From: Ypsolopha sequella
Taxonomy: Eukaryota > Arthropoda > Insecta > Lepidoptera > Ypsolophidae
DNA length: 64,000 nucleotides
Assembly (NCBI GenBank): GCA_934047225.1
Contig: OW203988.1
Location: forward strand, 5,118,229-5,182,228
Direction of reading: 5' to 3'
The translations under genes and the position numbers were made by a program. The notes under the pieces are model-generated. The model searched no databases. It saw only the letters and a program-made list of their open reading frames with translations, and had not been told where the DNA came from. Below are positions 42,700-54,000 of this stretch, in pieces; the first letter of the stretch is position 1; every line of letters begins with the position of its first letter.

Positions 42700-44010
42700 T
42701 CTGTGTAAAAAGTATCGGGAATTGATAAATTACAGAACGCACGGTAAACATATCAACCTACTTTTTTTTTCGTAAGTTGGTAGGACTGTTATGAGTTACC
42801 ACGCGAACTTTGAGTGCATTATGTCACTCAGTGTAATAACAGCTGCTGTTTTTGTATCTCGTTGTTTTAAGTGTTCTGCGATTTTGCTATGGAAGCATTT
42901 GTTGAACAAAGAGTTTGCCTTAAATTTTGCGTATCAAACGAGATTTCCTGTGCCGAATCACTAAAAATGTTGCAGAAGACTTACGGTGATTCATATATCT
43001 CAAAAACACGGGTTTATGCACAGTATAAAGTATTTAAAGAAGGCCGACAAGTGGTAACTGATTTGCCTCGTTCTGGTCGACCCCCAACCGCTGCGAATGA
43101 TGAAAACACCAATCTAATCAAGAGTCTGGTGCTTGAAAATCGTCGTATGAGTCTTAGAGAGTTAGCTCTAGAGGTAAACATATCTTTTAAGTCCGTTCAT
43201 AATATTCTGACGGACATTTTGGGCATGAAACGCGTCGCCGCACGATTAGTTCCAAAAGAGCTCAATTTTGTCCAAAAAGAGCATTGAAAGCAGGTTGCTG
43301 AAGACATGATTTCCCGATCTTTTTTGGACTCCACCTTCATGAACCGCATAATAACTGGCGACGAGACATGGGTTTATGAGTACGGTATGCAAACAAGTCA
43401 ACGGTCTTCAGAATGGCGCCTCGAAAATGAACCGAAACCCAAAAAACCGCGTCAAAGCTGCTCGAAAATCAAGGTTATGCTGATAGTTTTCTTCGATTGC
43501 CGGGGTGTAGTGCACTATAAATTTCTTCCAGAGGGACAAACGGTGAATAAAGAATGTTATTTAGGCGTCATGAGGCGTTTGTGTGAGAATATCCGCCGAA
43601 AACGGCCAGATTTATGGAACGACAATTCGTGGATTTTACACCATGATAATGCACCATCGCAAAAAGCCATAATCGTGCAAGAGTTTTTAGCCAAAAACTC
43701 GACGAATGTCATCGACCAAGTGCCGTACTCACCTGATATGGCTCCGTCTGACATTTTCCTGTTCCCAAAGCTGAAGTTACCACTTCGAGGAAGACGTTTC
43801 GAGTCGATTGAAGCTACAAAAGAAAATTCGCTGAAGGAGTTGAAGACCATCCCCCAATCAGCTTACAAAAAATTTATGGAGGAATGGGTCAAGCGCTGGC
43901 GTGGCTGTATTGCAAGCGAAGGGGCCTATTTCGAAGGCGACAAAATAAATTTTGGCGAATAAATTACTTTTTTGGTTTTATTGAACAATTCCCGATAGTT
44001 TTTACACAGA
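42700..44010 (+). mobile_element. mariner-family transposon, near complete
   Basis: Inverted ends TCTGTGTAAAAAGTATCGGG at 42,700 and, with one change, its complement ending at 44,010. About 1.31 kb with one transposase frame, the usual mariner size. Flanks are TA-rich; the exact TA duplication could not be fixed. Confidence 0.9.
42889..43962 (+). pseudogene. mariner transposase with one in-frame stop
   Basis: 358 codons from ATG 42,889 (a GTG 18 nt upstream is unlikely). The N-terminal helix-turn-helix region includes RSGRPPTAANDEN. The catalytic core has D in ITGDETWV, D in HHDNAPSQKA and D in YSPDMAPSD, giving the mariner D,D34D pattern. The WVPHxL-type motif lies near the internal stop. 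A TGA at 43,285-43,287 sits where the family usually has Arg (CGA), consistent with a single CpG transition. No other break seen, so the copy is probably young. Confidence 0.9.
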
Positions 44011-44890
44011 ATGTATATAAATATGCCAATAAATATACCAAATATACCATATATGGAAATATACCAATAAATTTCAATAAATAAAAATTGTATTTAGATA
44101 ATATAAAATACCTATTACTATTGACCCTACCTCGTCCACTCTATTCATATTTCCGTATATTTTTTTTTTTTTTTTTTTTTTTTATGGCAATTACGGACTC
44201 CTTTTTTAAAGGTCAGTTTTGCCAGCGTCAAGTGATGTTAAGGTGATATACCGTGCTAGCAAAGGTCCCCGTTTCTCCAGGCAGAAAGACCCGCAGTGCG
44301 AAAGGGACGGAATCGGGGAAAATTGTCAAAAAGTCGGTTTTAAATTAATGGAAAATTAACTAAAATAGTTACAAAAAATTCCATAACCAGTAATTTAGGT
44401 GTAGTTAAAACCCATCTAAATAAATATTTTTCAAGTCTGTATGCTATCCTAATTTGTCAGAATATCAAAAAAAGTGTAAATTTAGACCCGATTTCAATAA
44501 TTATTTCTATCGAACGAAATTCCTCCTATCGCGTTTCTGATAGACCAAAATCTAGTAAAAGGTCCCAAAATTGTTACACTAATTTATTTTACTTGGAACT
44601 TCATTAAAAGAGCAGATAAATAACTTCAAAAAGTGTCAATTTTCACGGTATAGCCCCTTAAAAGAAAAGTATAATGTATAATAAGAAGAAGGAAGGGACG
44701 AGTTATTACCTCTTGAGAGAAATAAAATTATAATAAATATAAATATCGATCGATGGAAATGTAATATACGTGTGAAGATGAGTAAAATAAACGTTGGCTT
44801 CGTATGGTGAAGTTAGATACATAGTGGAAGAATAAACTTAAGGGTATTACTAGTATATGTATAGTAAGGTATACCTGTTTTAATTATACA
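44011..44890. other. No gene seen; long T run
   Basis: A ~28-base T run lies at 44,161-44,188. The rest is AT-rich and merges into the 3' UTR of the minus-strand LINE. Confidence 0.35.
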
Positions 44891-44948
44891 GTTAGATAAA
44901 TAAGAAGGGTTGGATGACATCTGTAATGGATTATAGTGGTCTACTTAG

Positions 44949-47900
44949 CTACAGTGTGATTTTGTTGAGGACTAAGAATGAGGCTAATGCTCTAGTGGCG
45001 TCTTTATCAGAAAAGGAAAGGATATATGAAGGACTAGTTGGAAGGTTTACTTTGTTAATAATTAAAAGGTCTAATAAAGAGGGAGAGTTATTTATGGGAC
45101 AGTTAAATAAAATATGTTCAATTGTTCCATCTTCAATTCCACATTCACAAAGGGAGTGGTCCCGAATCCTTATTCTTGCAAGGTGGGCCGGAGAGCAACA
45201 ATGACCTAAACGTAACCTTGATATTATAGAGGTGATTTTTTTACTGAACTTAATTTTAGAGAACCATGGTTTTAATTTTATTGAAGGTTGGATGTTGAAT
45301 AGGTGTTTTCCTTTAATGGAGCTGCTGGATTTCCAAGAATTGTTCCATGATTTAGAAATGTATTGAACTGGAAGGAGAATTAAGTCATGGGAGTATATTT
45401 TGAAATTATTTTTTTCCCCGTGAGTGGTGGCTGTTTTGGCTAAGGAATCAGCTATTTCATTACCCTTAATCCCAGAATGGCCAGGAATCCAGGCAAGAAT
45501 TATGTCAAGACTAGAAAGTGATGCTAATTTAAGTAAATGTTTTATTTCGAGGGCGATAGGACATATTGAATTTTTATCGAAGGGGTTGGATATGATAGAC
45601 TGGAGTGCAGAGTGACAGTCGGAAAGTATTAAAGATTTATCTAAGTTGTGTTCTAATATATATTTGATTGATTCTAGAATGGCCATGCACTCTCCTGTGA
45701 AGACTGTACTAATGAATGGGTATTTGAATAATTTCGAAACATTGCCTGATTCATGATAAAAAGCGGAGCCAACTGAACCCTCCGGATTTAATTTTGACGA
45801 ATCTGTGAAAAATATATCATAATCGGACCACCTTTGATGTATAATGTTCCGGAGTTTAGTTTCTGTATTAGGGGAGTCTTTATTTATATCTAAAGTTATG
45901 TGGATGTTTGGTTGGAAAATTAATGATTCGAAATCAAAGCGAAAATTTGGATGATGAGAAAATTTGTGGATGTCAAATTTAATGGCACCAAGTTTCCTAA
46001 AACTTTTGATTAAACAGGGAATGGTTTTGTTTGACCAGAAGGGGTTTGTATGTACGTAATTATCCAGAAGACGAAGTTTTGGGATGAGGGGGTGGTTAGA
46101 AAATTGACAAATTTTAAAAAGGAAACGGTCCGACAAGAATTGTCTTCTGATGTTTAATGGAGGGTCAGCTGATTCGACTTGCAGAGCGTTTATTGGGGAA
46201 CTTTTCATGGCCCCAATGACTAGTCGTAAGCATTTGGCCTGGATAACTTCTAATTTTTTTAATGATTGTTTGTTTGCGGGTACGAGGGTGAATGATCCGA
46301 AATCAAGAATACTTCTAATAATTGCATTATATAAAAGACGGAGGGAGAAAGGATGGGCCCCCCACCAGACTCCTCTCAAGCATCGAAGAATGTTTATATT
46401 GCGTTCGCATTTTTTGAGAATGAGATGAATATGGGAATTACCAGTCATTTTGGAGTCGAATATTTTACCAAGGAATTTGGCTTCTTTTTCAATTGGAACA
46501 GGAGAACCTTCACAAAAAATGTTAACCGGTGGGATGATGCGTTTTCTTGTAAAAACAACAACAACACTTTTAGAGGGAGAAAGGGATAAATCATGGGATG
46601 TTAACCATGTAGAAAGGGAATCCAGACCGGAATTAATATTATCGACTGCTGTAGGAATAATTTTATGATTGTTATAAATCAGAAGGTCATCAGCATATTG
46701 AAGAATTCTGCAGGTGGTGGTAACAGATCGTTCAAGGTCAGCTGTGTAAACATCATAGAGAATGGGGCTGAGGACAGATCCCTGTGGAAGGCCTTTCCAT
46801 GCCTGTCTTGGGGGGATATCGATGCCGGGATATCTCAAGACAATAGTTCTCTCTATCAATAAATTGAAAATGAAATTAACTATTTTTAATGGGATTTTTT
46901 GTACTAATAATTTGTTTTTGAGTATTAAGAGGTTGACGTTATCATAGGCTGCAGAGACATCCAAAAAGGCAGCAACTAGTGATTCGTTTCTGGAAAATGC
47001 TAGATGGATATCTGTGGTAAGAATGCTGTGACTATCAGTAACACTTCTCCCTTTTCTAAAGCCATATTGGGATTTTGCCAGTAGACTATGGTGTTCAAGG
47101 TGCCATTCTAATCGATTTTTTGTAAGATATTCAACGACTTTAGGGATGACGGAAGATAAGGCTAACGGTCTGTAGGCGGATGGGTCAGATGGGTCCTTAG
47201 ATGGTTTTAATTTAGGAATAATGATTTGTCTCTTCCAGGATTGGGGGATGTGTCCAGTTTCAACAATTAGATTTATTAAATTCAAGAGGTAACTTCTGGA
47301 AGATAAGTTAAGATGATACAGAAAGGAATAAGGTATACCATCCGGACCGGGGGCTGAGTCTTTGACATGGTCTAGTACTAGAGAGAGTTCTTGGAGTGTG
47401 AAGTGACAGTCAAGAGGGCTAGAGGAAGATGAAGTGTAGTTGTATGGCATGGAGTCATAGTTAGGAACTGTGGTTGGGGCGAGTTTATCCATGAATTTAT
47501 TTACCCAGGAAGTGTAGAAAGCAGAATTGGAGTCATCTTCATTACGACCTGACCTAAAACGTCTAATATTTTTCCAGACAATACTTGAAGGTGTTTGAGG
47601 AGAGAGAGAGGAACAAAATTTTTTCCATCCTTGGGATTTCTTTTTACGGAGAAGTCTTTTTGTCGCTGCTTCGGTGTTCCTGAGATCTAGAAAATTGGAG
47701 AGGTTTAGGAAATTATTGCAGATCAATTCTTTTTCTTTACGTTTTTTTATAGCTTCGGAACATTCTTGATCCCACCAAGGTGGGGAACTAATTTTACCTT
47801 TAGCAGAGTTCTTTTTTTTTAAAATAGCGTTTGCTGCAGATATCAGAGAATCTGTGAATTTTTTTATGCATTCTTCGGTGTTTGATGAAGAGGGAGTAGG

Positions 47901-48647
47901 GAGATTTGTAATATCAAGGTCGACTAAATCACTGAATTTAGACCAATCACCATTATTAAGGATATATGGTAATAGGGGAGGGAGTGATGGAATATATCTG
48001 TTTTGGGATGGGAAAGAGATGGATATAGGATAATGGTCTGAGCTTAGAGTGAGAGGAAGACGTGACCAGTATAATAGGCTTGCTAATGATGATGAGCAAA
48101 AGGTTAGGTCAACATAACTAGGGTTCTGACCTGGGATAATTCTACGGGTATGTGAGCCATCATTGAGAGTACAAAGATTAAATTCGTCAATAATTTCAAT
48201 AAGTTTGTTCGCAAAAATATCATTTTGAGGGGCACCCCAAGATTGGTGATGACAATTGAAGTCTCCAAAAAGGACAAGAGGTTGAGATACAGAGTTAAGG
48301 ATATTACTTATAGCTGAAAGAAAAGAGTTGTCTTTTTTGGGGAGGTATATAGATATGTAGGTAATGTTATTTACTATGATAGCTACAGCATTCATATTGG
48401 GGTTGTTGTATTGTAAAGGAATTATAGAAAAGGGGATGTTTCTTTTGATGAAGATAGCACTTCCACCGTAGGAGTCACTTCTATCATCTCTTATGCATTT
48501 ATAACCTGAGATCTTAAAAATAGAACCTGGGCTGAGCCAGGTTTCTGAAATTGCACATAAAAAGGGTTTGAATTTGTTAAGGAGGTAGATGAAGTCAGAA
48601 CGTTTATTTGAGATGCTTCTAATGTTCCACTGAAGGATTCTGTCCAT
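44949..48647 (-). CDS. LINE ORF2: endonuclease, reverse transcriptase, RNase H
   Basis: 1232 residues from ATG 48,647 (MDRILQWNIRS, where family ORF2 proteins normally begin). An upstream ATG at 48,701 would add 18 residues and lies inside ORF1. Endonuclease ~1-225: LQWNIRSI, ISETWL, IYLPKKDN, FGDFNCHH, SYVDLTF and SDHYPI. Reverse transcriptase ~430-760: APGPDGIPYSF, AFLDVSAAYDNV, KGLPQGSVLSP and YADDLLIY (catalytic Asp pair). RNase H ~950-1080: FFTDSSK, GECMAILESI, LSDCHSAL and WIPGHSGIKGNEIAD, so the D-E-D-D residues appear present. A Cys/His cluster, CECGIEDGTIEHILFNCP, follows at ~1165. No stop or frameshift, so the enzyme could be functional, although the element lacks most of ORF1. Confidence 0.9.
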   Translation of the reverse strand: MDRILQWNIRSISNKRSDFIYLLNKFKPFLCAISETWLSPGSIFKISGYKCIRDDRSDSYGGSAIFIKRNIPFSIIPLQYNNPNMNAVAIIVNNITYISIYLPKKDNSFLSAISNILNSVSQPLVLFGDFNCHHQSWGAPQNDIFANKLIEIIDEFNLCTLNDGSHTRRIIPGQNPSYVDLTFCSSSLASLLYWSRLPLTLSSDHYPISISFPSQNRYIPSLPPLLPYILNNGDWSKFSDLVDLDITNLPTPSSSNTEECIKKFTDSLISAANAILKKKNSAKGKISSPPWWDQECSEAIKKRKEKELICNNFLNLSNFLDLRNTEAATKRLLRKKKSQGWKKFCSSLSPQTPSSIVWKNIRRFRSGRNEDDSNSAFYTSWVNKFMDKLAPTTVPNYDSMPYNYTSSSSSPLDCHFTLQELSLVLDHVKDSAPGPDGIPYSFLYHLNLSSRSYLLNLINLIVETGHIPQSWKRQIIIPKLKPSKDPSDPSAYRPLALSSVIPKVVEYLTKNRLEWHLEHHSLLAKSQYGFRKGRSVTDSHSILTTDIHLAFSRNESLVAAFLDVSAAYDNVNLLILKNKLLVQKIPLKIVNFIFNLLIERTIVLRYPGIDIPPRQAWKGLPQGSVLSPILYDVYTADLERSVTTTCRILQYADDLLIYNNHKIIPTAVDNINSGLDSLSTWLTSHDLSLSPSKSVVVVFTRKRIIPPVNIFCEGSPVPIEKEAKFLGKIFDSKMTGNSHIHLILKKCERNINILRCLRGVWWGAHPFSLRLLYNAIIRSILDFGSFTLVPANKQSLKKLEVIQAKCLRLVIGAMKSSPINALQVESADPPLNIRRQFLSDRFLFKICQFSNHPLIPKLRLLDNYVHTNPFWSNKTIPCLIKSFRKLGAIKFDIHKFSHHPNFRFDFESLIFQPNIHITLDINKDSPNTETKLRNIIHQRWSDYDIFFTDSSKLNPEGSVGSAFYHESGNVSKLFKYPFISTVFTGECMAILESIKYILEHNLDKSLILSDCHSALQSIISNPFDKNSICPIALEIKHLLKLASLSSLDIILAWIPGHSGIKGNEIADSLAKTATTHGEKNNFKIYSHDLILLPVQYISKSWNNSWKSSSSIKGKHLFNIQPSIKLKPWFSKIKFSKKITSIISRLRLGHCCSPAHLARIRIRDHSLCECGIEDGTIEHILFNCPINNSPSLLDLLIINKVNLPTSPSYILSFSDKDATRALASFLVLNKITL

Positions 48648-48850
48648 GATTGAGTGATATAAATAATGATTGTGTGAAAGAGTTGATGATTTTTGTAGCA
48701 ACGTCGTGCGGTAAGTTACATTTGAAAATAATTTCTATTATGGTTGAGACCAGTGAGTGTATATTTTCCTCAATACGAATGGTTTTATCAGAAGGGGCAG
48801 ACGAATTATTTTCAAGGGCGCAACCATTAGAAGGAGGGGGGATCGTGAAA
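48619..48850 (-). pseudogene. 3' end of LINE ORF1
   Basis: Minus-strand frame with SSNGCALENNSSAPSD and CNLPHDVATKIINSF ending at TAG 48,621-48,619. It overlaps the ORF2 start by 29 nt in another frame, a normal arrangement for downstream reinitiation. Its 5' part is missing. Confidence 0.6.
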
Positions 48851-48864
48851 CTCTTGATTATGTT

Positions 48865-48925
48865 ATTGTATATATATATATGTATATATATAAATATATA
48901 TATTATATATATATTTGCTATGATA
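48865..48925. repeat. TA dinucleotide-rich tract
   Basis: Imperfect TATATA run at the 5' truncation point of the minus-strand LINE. Confidence 0.85.
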
Positions 48926-49195
48926 GACGCGAGCGTAGAGGGCGCGACTAAGGGGCGGGACGAATTTCCCCCGCTTGCTAACGTAAAATGAGTTAGCTAC
49001 GTTCGGAACTGTTTTTTTTTTTGCCTCGCCTATACTATATCCTCAATGAAAACCACCAAAAAATGTTATTTTAAAAACTAAGCTTGAGTATGCTCAAGAC
49101 TTTTTGGTACCAGAGCATTGAAACTTCTCCGCATCAACCTCTATGGGTATTATGAAGGTATTTGATACTTGCCTAAGACTGGCCTGATATATATA

Positions 49196-50340
49196 ACTTC
49201 TGCCCGCGGCTTTGCCCGCGTTTCCTATAGGAAACAAATTAATTATTTTTTTCAGAAACAAACATTATAAGTGCTCTCACTCCCTCTGGGAGTCAAGGTG
49301 TAGTGCTCGGCCTTTTGGGATTCACCGATCAAAGTTTTTCCGAAAAAGTTTCAAGTAAGTAAGTAAATCGTTTATTTGTGAGAATTCGGGTGTGCAATGG
49401 ATGTTACATATAATTACAGTCCCAACAAATTCAACCATGTCATGGCGTACAAATATTTGGTTGTATGAGAATATAAAATTGAGAATAATTATAATTATAA
49501 AATATGTATGTCAATAAGAACAAATGTCAATATATAACATGTAAAAAAAAAAAAACTTGAAGTTGGAACAAAACAATCGTAGGAATATCAAACTAGATAC
49601 AATGAAAAAATGTCTGTAGTGTTCTTTATATTATAAATGTCATAATCAAATAATATTTATATTTATTCGTATCCTAGGTATTCCTTGACCGTGTAAAAAC
49701 ATTTATCTAGTAAAAAATCTCAAGCTTTCTATGGAACAAGGGATATGGCAACATTTTAAAATCGTTTGGCAATTTATTATAGATTTTTACACACATATAC
49801 ATAACATTATTGCTAAAAATTGTTAATTTAGATTTAGGTAGGTATAAGTTGTTAAAACGGCGAGTACATCTGTATTGTGATATTTCACCTCTTGTTTTAA
49901 ATAAATTGGGATGCTTTTTGACAAAAAGACATATTTCTTGGATGTAGAGGCAAGGCAATGGTAGTATATGGTGTTTCTTAAATATAGGTTTGCATGTATC
50001 TCTAAACCCTGCATTACAAATTATCCGCATACATCTTTTTTGTTTTATAAACGCCTTAATCAAGTCTACTGAATTACCCCAAATGATGATGCCATATCTT
50101 AAAATTGACCCTATGTGTCCATGATATGCTTTTATTGCAGCCTCCCTTGATACAACCTGTCTAATTCTTTTTAAAGCGTCCCTATCAGTTGTCAAAAAAT
50201 GTCAAAGAATACGGCAGCGTAATTGGCGACCCCGAATGCCCCTTGATACCGAGTTTCATGCAAATCGGAATACTTTTCTGGACCTGTCAAAAAAACCGTC
50301 AAAACCTGTCAAATTCAATTATATTTTTGATCATGTAGCC
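49196..50340 (-). mobile_element. Helitron remnant, split by a LINE insertion
   Basis: 49,196-49,350 matches 26,905-27,120 (CTGCCCGCGGCTTTGCCCGCG, CAGAAACAAACATTATAAGTGCTC). 50,183-50,340 matches 27,136-27,225 (CCCTATCAGTTGTCAAAAAATG, AATACGGCAGCGTAAT). Between them sits the LINE fragment. The CTAG end is mutated. Confidence 0.7.
49350..50182 (-). pseudogene. 5'-truncated LINE fragment inserted in the Helitron
   Basis: The frame 50,195-49,707 encodes the post-reverse-transcriptase tail of a Jockey/BS-type LINE (AYHGHIGSILRYGIIIWGNS, KQKRCMRIICNAGFRDTC, LYIQEICLFVKK). A 3' UTR follows, ending in a TTAC-unit tail (seen as AAGTAAGTAAGTAAAT at 49,351-49,366). No catalytic domain. Confidence 0.8.
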
Positions 50341-50800
50341 CCAGCTTGACCGATCACTATAGTTGAAACCCGAACTCAAGCCGTTCGGGAGATATGGCCG
50401 ATCAAAATTTTGGCAATTTTTTTTTCAACTTTTTTTTGCATCTAGATCTCGCCGAGCCCTTTTCTTAGAGTACCATGAACATGGGTCTATCAGCAGTTTG
50501 AGAGATACGGGCCTGTAAAGTTTTGAAACTTTCGGCAGGTAGATCTCGTCGAGACCTTTTTTTAGACACCCATAAACATAGGTCTAACTCCAGCCGTTTC
50601 GAAGATACAGGCCGTCAAAGTTTTGACATAAAAAAATAACTTTTTTTGGCACCCCATGGTCCAACCCATAGGGACCCTAGGGATGTACCACCTTCCGTTC
50701 CAAAAATATTTTGCGGGGATAAAGATAGATATAGATAGATAGATAGATTGTGGATATATAAATAGATAGATACCTCAAGAGGAAAAAATGGAACCCTAAA
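50341..50800. repeat. Repeat-like sequence and GATA microsatellite
   Basis: Recurrent phrases (GAGATACGGGCCTGTAAAGTTTTGA, shortened to its core GGCC-GTAAAGTTTTGA) near 50,500 and 50,610 suggest internal duplication in a Helitron-like body. A GATA run lies at 50,727-50,770. No gene. Confidence 0.5.
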
Positions 50801-50839
50801 AGGATCACTTGTATGGCTGTCTGTCTGTCCGTCTGTTAC

Positions 50840-52576
50840 AGCCGATTACAGCCTGTGTCAGCCAGGCTCTCATTAAATATGACGTCGAACCAACACTACG
50901 CGGGTGGATAGACAACATGCTTAAGTTGAGAGCGGTGCAACTAAGTGTGAATGGCACTATCAGATGGCACAGCTCTGGAATATCGTGGCAGACGTGGCTA
51001 TCAACGATAGGTGCTTTCACACAATAGGCCTTGCGATTCTTATTAATGGAAAATTCGAAGGCACACTCTGTGAACTGATGCAGGGTGCATTCAAAGTCGT
51101 TGAAAAATGGTGCGAGGAATACCAATTAACAGTGAACCCGAAAAAAACGGAACTAGTCCTGTTCACCAACAAGAGAAAATTGGCGAACATGGGACTACCG
51201 AAACTCTTCGGCCCTGCATTAACCCTATCAACTGAAGTCAAATACCTGGGTATGACACTTGACATTAAGTTGAATTGGACAAAACATATGAACATCAAAC
51301 TGAAAAAGGGAACCATAGAATTATGGCAGTGCAAACGCCTATTGGGTAAGAAATGGGGACTACGCCCAAACATAATGCTTTGGCTTTACAAAGCAGTGAT
51401 AAGACCAATGGTCTCGTACGTTGCCGTTGTCTGGTGGCCCAGGATGGACGCCGGTAACGTACAGAAAGAACTATTAAAGTTCCAAAGGCTTGCCTGTATG
51501 CTAACCACAAGTTGCATGCAAACCACTGCATCCGCGGCCCTCGAGATAATTCTGGACATCCCGCCGCTACATCTGTTTATACAACACGGCTGCACGACAG
51601 GACACCACACACGCACATTCTTGGACTGGCCTTGTCCCACCAGCCACTAATGGATGCGCCGTGTGACAGAATCCCTAGAAAATATGTATTTAATAGACAT
51701 TACAACGTCCAATTATTTGAGGAACCAGCAGACCACTCTAATATCCACGAGGTAAGGATATATACAGATGGCTCCAAAACAGAGGAGGTTACTGGGGCTG
51801 GAGCGTACTCAGCCGAACTTAACATTTACAAATCAACAGCCTTGGGTAAGCACAATACGATTTTCCAAGCGGAATGCGTCGGAATTATCCTGGCGACAAG
51901 CGCGGTACTCAGGGAAGCTAGAGGCCTCAATATTAGGATACTTTCTGACAGCACAGCGGTACTACCAGCCCTTAGCAAGACCACGATAAACTCTGGGCTA
52001 ATACTACAATGTCTTAATCAACTGTAAGAGGTAAGTCGTCACAATAATGTAACCCTCAAGTGGATAAAAGGACACAGTGGATCGCTGGGCAACGACGCAG
52101 CAGATGAACTGGCAAAAAAAGGCGCAAGGTTGAAACCAGTAGGTGCTAAACCCCTGGTTCCCTTGCCCTTTAACCAGATACGAACATGGCTGCGTGAAAG
52201 AACCAGCTCTCAACATGCTGAGCAATGGGCAAGCGTGACAGCCTGCAGACAGACGAAAGCGGTTTTACCTACCGTGGACCGTCGTCTGACAAAGAAACTA
52301 CTACGTCTTAATAGATACAACCTTCGCATGATGGTAGGGCTAATCACAGGACACAGTAACCTTAACAGACACTTCTATATTATAGGTTTAACGGACAGCC
52401 CTCTATGCAGAGCATGTATGGACGTCGAAGAAACACCGACCCACGTAACAATGGATTGCGTAGGAGTCAGCACACAACGGGCTAAGATCCTCGGTGAACC
52501 GAGGACGCTCCGCCAGTCCTGTGGCGACCTAGGCCGCCTCTTGGGATTTTGGCGTGAGCTGGGCTGGCTAGAATAG
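50840..52576 (+). pseudogene. RNase H-bearing LINE ORF2 fragment, broken
   Basis: Begins mid reverse transcriptase (ALIKYDVEPTLRGWIDNML, VQLSVNGT). It then skips the block before the catalytic Asp pair; DVAIND near 50,990 is the relic of that site. The frame from 50,964 carries the thumb (LTVNPKKTELVLFTNK, VKYLGMTLDIKLNW). A frameshift around 51,560-51,640 leads to RNase H (IYTDGSKT, AECVGIILA, LSDSTAVL). TAA at 52,025-52,027 interrupts it, and the same frame resumes with LKWIKGHSGSLGNDAADELA and a CRACMDVEETPTHVTMDC cluster, ending at 52,576. At least three lesions. It is a different family from the 44.9 kb LINE but the same broad RNase H group. Confidence 0.85.
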
Positions 52577-52950
52577 ACGGCCCCACACTTTTCCACGCAC
52601 AAAGGTCCAAAAAAGAGACTAGGTGCGGAAACCGAGCCCACCAAGAAGAAGAAGACAGCCGATTTGCTCTGGCACACGCACCTACTTTCAAGAATTTTCA
52701 TAGCCACTATTACACATTTCAACATTTCAACACCATCGCACCCCAACAAGGGATGATGGCATTTCACGTCCACTACATTGGATCGATAAACCATACAAAC
52801 CGTTTCAAAATCCTTTCTTAATGGATGCCCACACTATATAAAATATCTATATGCAAAATTTCAAGTCTCCAGGACCAGCGGTTTAGGCTGTGAGTTGATA
52901 TATCAGTCAGTCAGTCAGTACTTCGAATTTTATATATACAGATTATAATA
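52577..52950 (+). other. LINE 3' UTR and dispersed repeat scrap
   Basis: No gene. The last 100 bp (CAGTCAGTCAGTCAGTAC near 52,905) is a common repeat scrap with a tetranucleotide run. Confidence 0.4.
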
Positions 52951-53571
52951 ATGAGGGATTTTCTGACAGCTAATTAAAAATATATATATATTTCGGAATA
53001 CCTCATTAGATGGCGTTGACGAGATTTGCCAACTCAAAAACATGTTTCATGTGAACGAATTTATTTCAAATAAAAAAATAAAAGCTAATTTACTAATTAT
53101 CGGAATCGTGATGATAACGAGAAAATTAACGAGGTCGTGATAAGCAAAATAATTTTGATCTTAAAATTTAAATGAACATAAAACATATCGTCACGACATG
53201 AATCCCTAAGGAAGTGTCAGAGGTGTACTTTGGAAATGAAAAAATATCGTGCCGTGCAGTTCCCGTGCAAAATGAGAGGTTTTCTTTTTTGAGTATTAAA
53301 AAAAAACATAGTTTCCAAGAACTCTGTAGATGGCGTTGAAATGACTACGTTACTAGGTGCCAAAGCCAAAACGGTTGGAAAAAAAAACATTGCGCACTTG
53401 CAGTAACTTACCAAGTTCAGCGCCATCTATCCAGCGACTAGGAAAGAGTTAAAAAAAAGAAAATCCCTCATTATAAAAGCGCCCATTGTCAGACCACGTC
53501 TGGTCAACGCCATCTCCCGTATAATTTGGAACTAAGGCTTTTTTTTTATTAGCTGTCAGAAAATCCCTCAT
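52951..53571. mobile_element. Element with 24-bp perfect inverted ends
   Basis: ATGAGGGATTTTCTGACAGC plus four more bases at 52,951-52,974 is inverted exactly at 53,548-53,571. A third partial end (GAAAATCCCTCATTATA) lies at 53,458. Four copies of an AGATGGCGTTGA-like motif occur inside, two on each strand. No transposase. Confidence 0.7.
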
Positions 53572-53675
53572 TGACCAACATAACAAATGCAAACACCGCA
53601 TCAAACTATGGGCTGATGCTACTATATGCAACTGATGCAATGTCTATTTACAGCTCTCATTCGCGTAAACATTTT

Positions 53676-54000
53676 TAAATAGAATAGAAAATCGTTTATT
53701 TACAGTTACAATCACACACAACACAGAAAAAGAAGACATAAGACATGAAGAAAATTTCAATCAAAAAATTAAAAAATTAAAACAAAATAATTTAACACTA
53801 AGTAACACTTAAAATTATCACACATTGAAAAAGAACAAAAACAGTACATGTACTTAATCTACCTTAAACGCGAGTGGCGTGAGTACGTGACGGCAAAAAG
53901 GTTCTGACTCAGCATAGTTTTGCAGACGGATCTGTAACGCTGGTTATTCTGCCAGAACCAGCCGCGGTGAATGAGACCACGCTGATTACTCTAAGTAGCA
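53676..54000 (-). pseudogene. LINE 3' UTR fragment
   Basis: The minus strand ends in GTAAATAAACGATTTTCTAT, a common lepidopteran LINE tail. The body is noncoding and 5' truncated. Family not assigned. Confidence 0.45.

Larger units (their letters stand above)
44700..48850 (-). mobile_element. RNase H-bearing LINE, 5' truncated, ORF2 intact
   Basis: Minus-strand non-LTR element consisting of the end of ORF1 (48,850-48,619), full ORF2 (48,647-44,949) and a 3' UTR. The 5' end stops at a TA-repeat tract (48,865-48,925). AP-type endonuclease plus RNase H points to the I/R1/LOA side of the LINE tree. The 3' boundary is approximate. Confidence 0.8.

Noticed and set aside
44914..46947. Plus-strand frames under the 44.9 kb LINE
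   Set aside because: Antisense of the intact ORF2.
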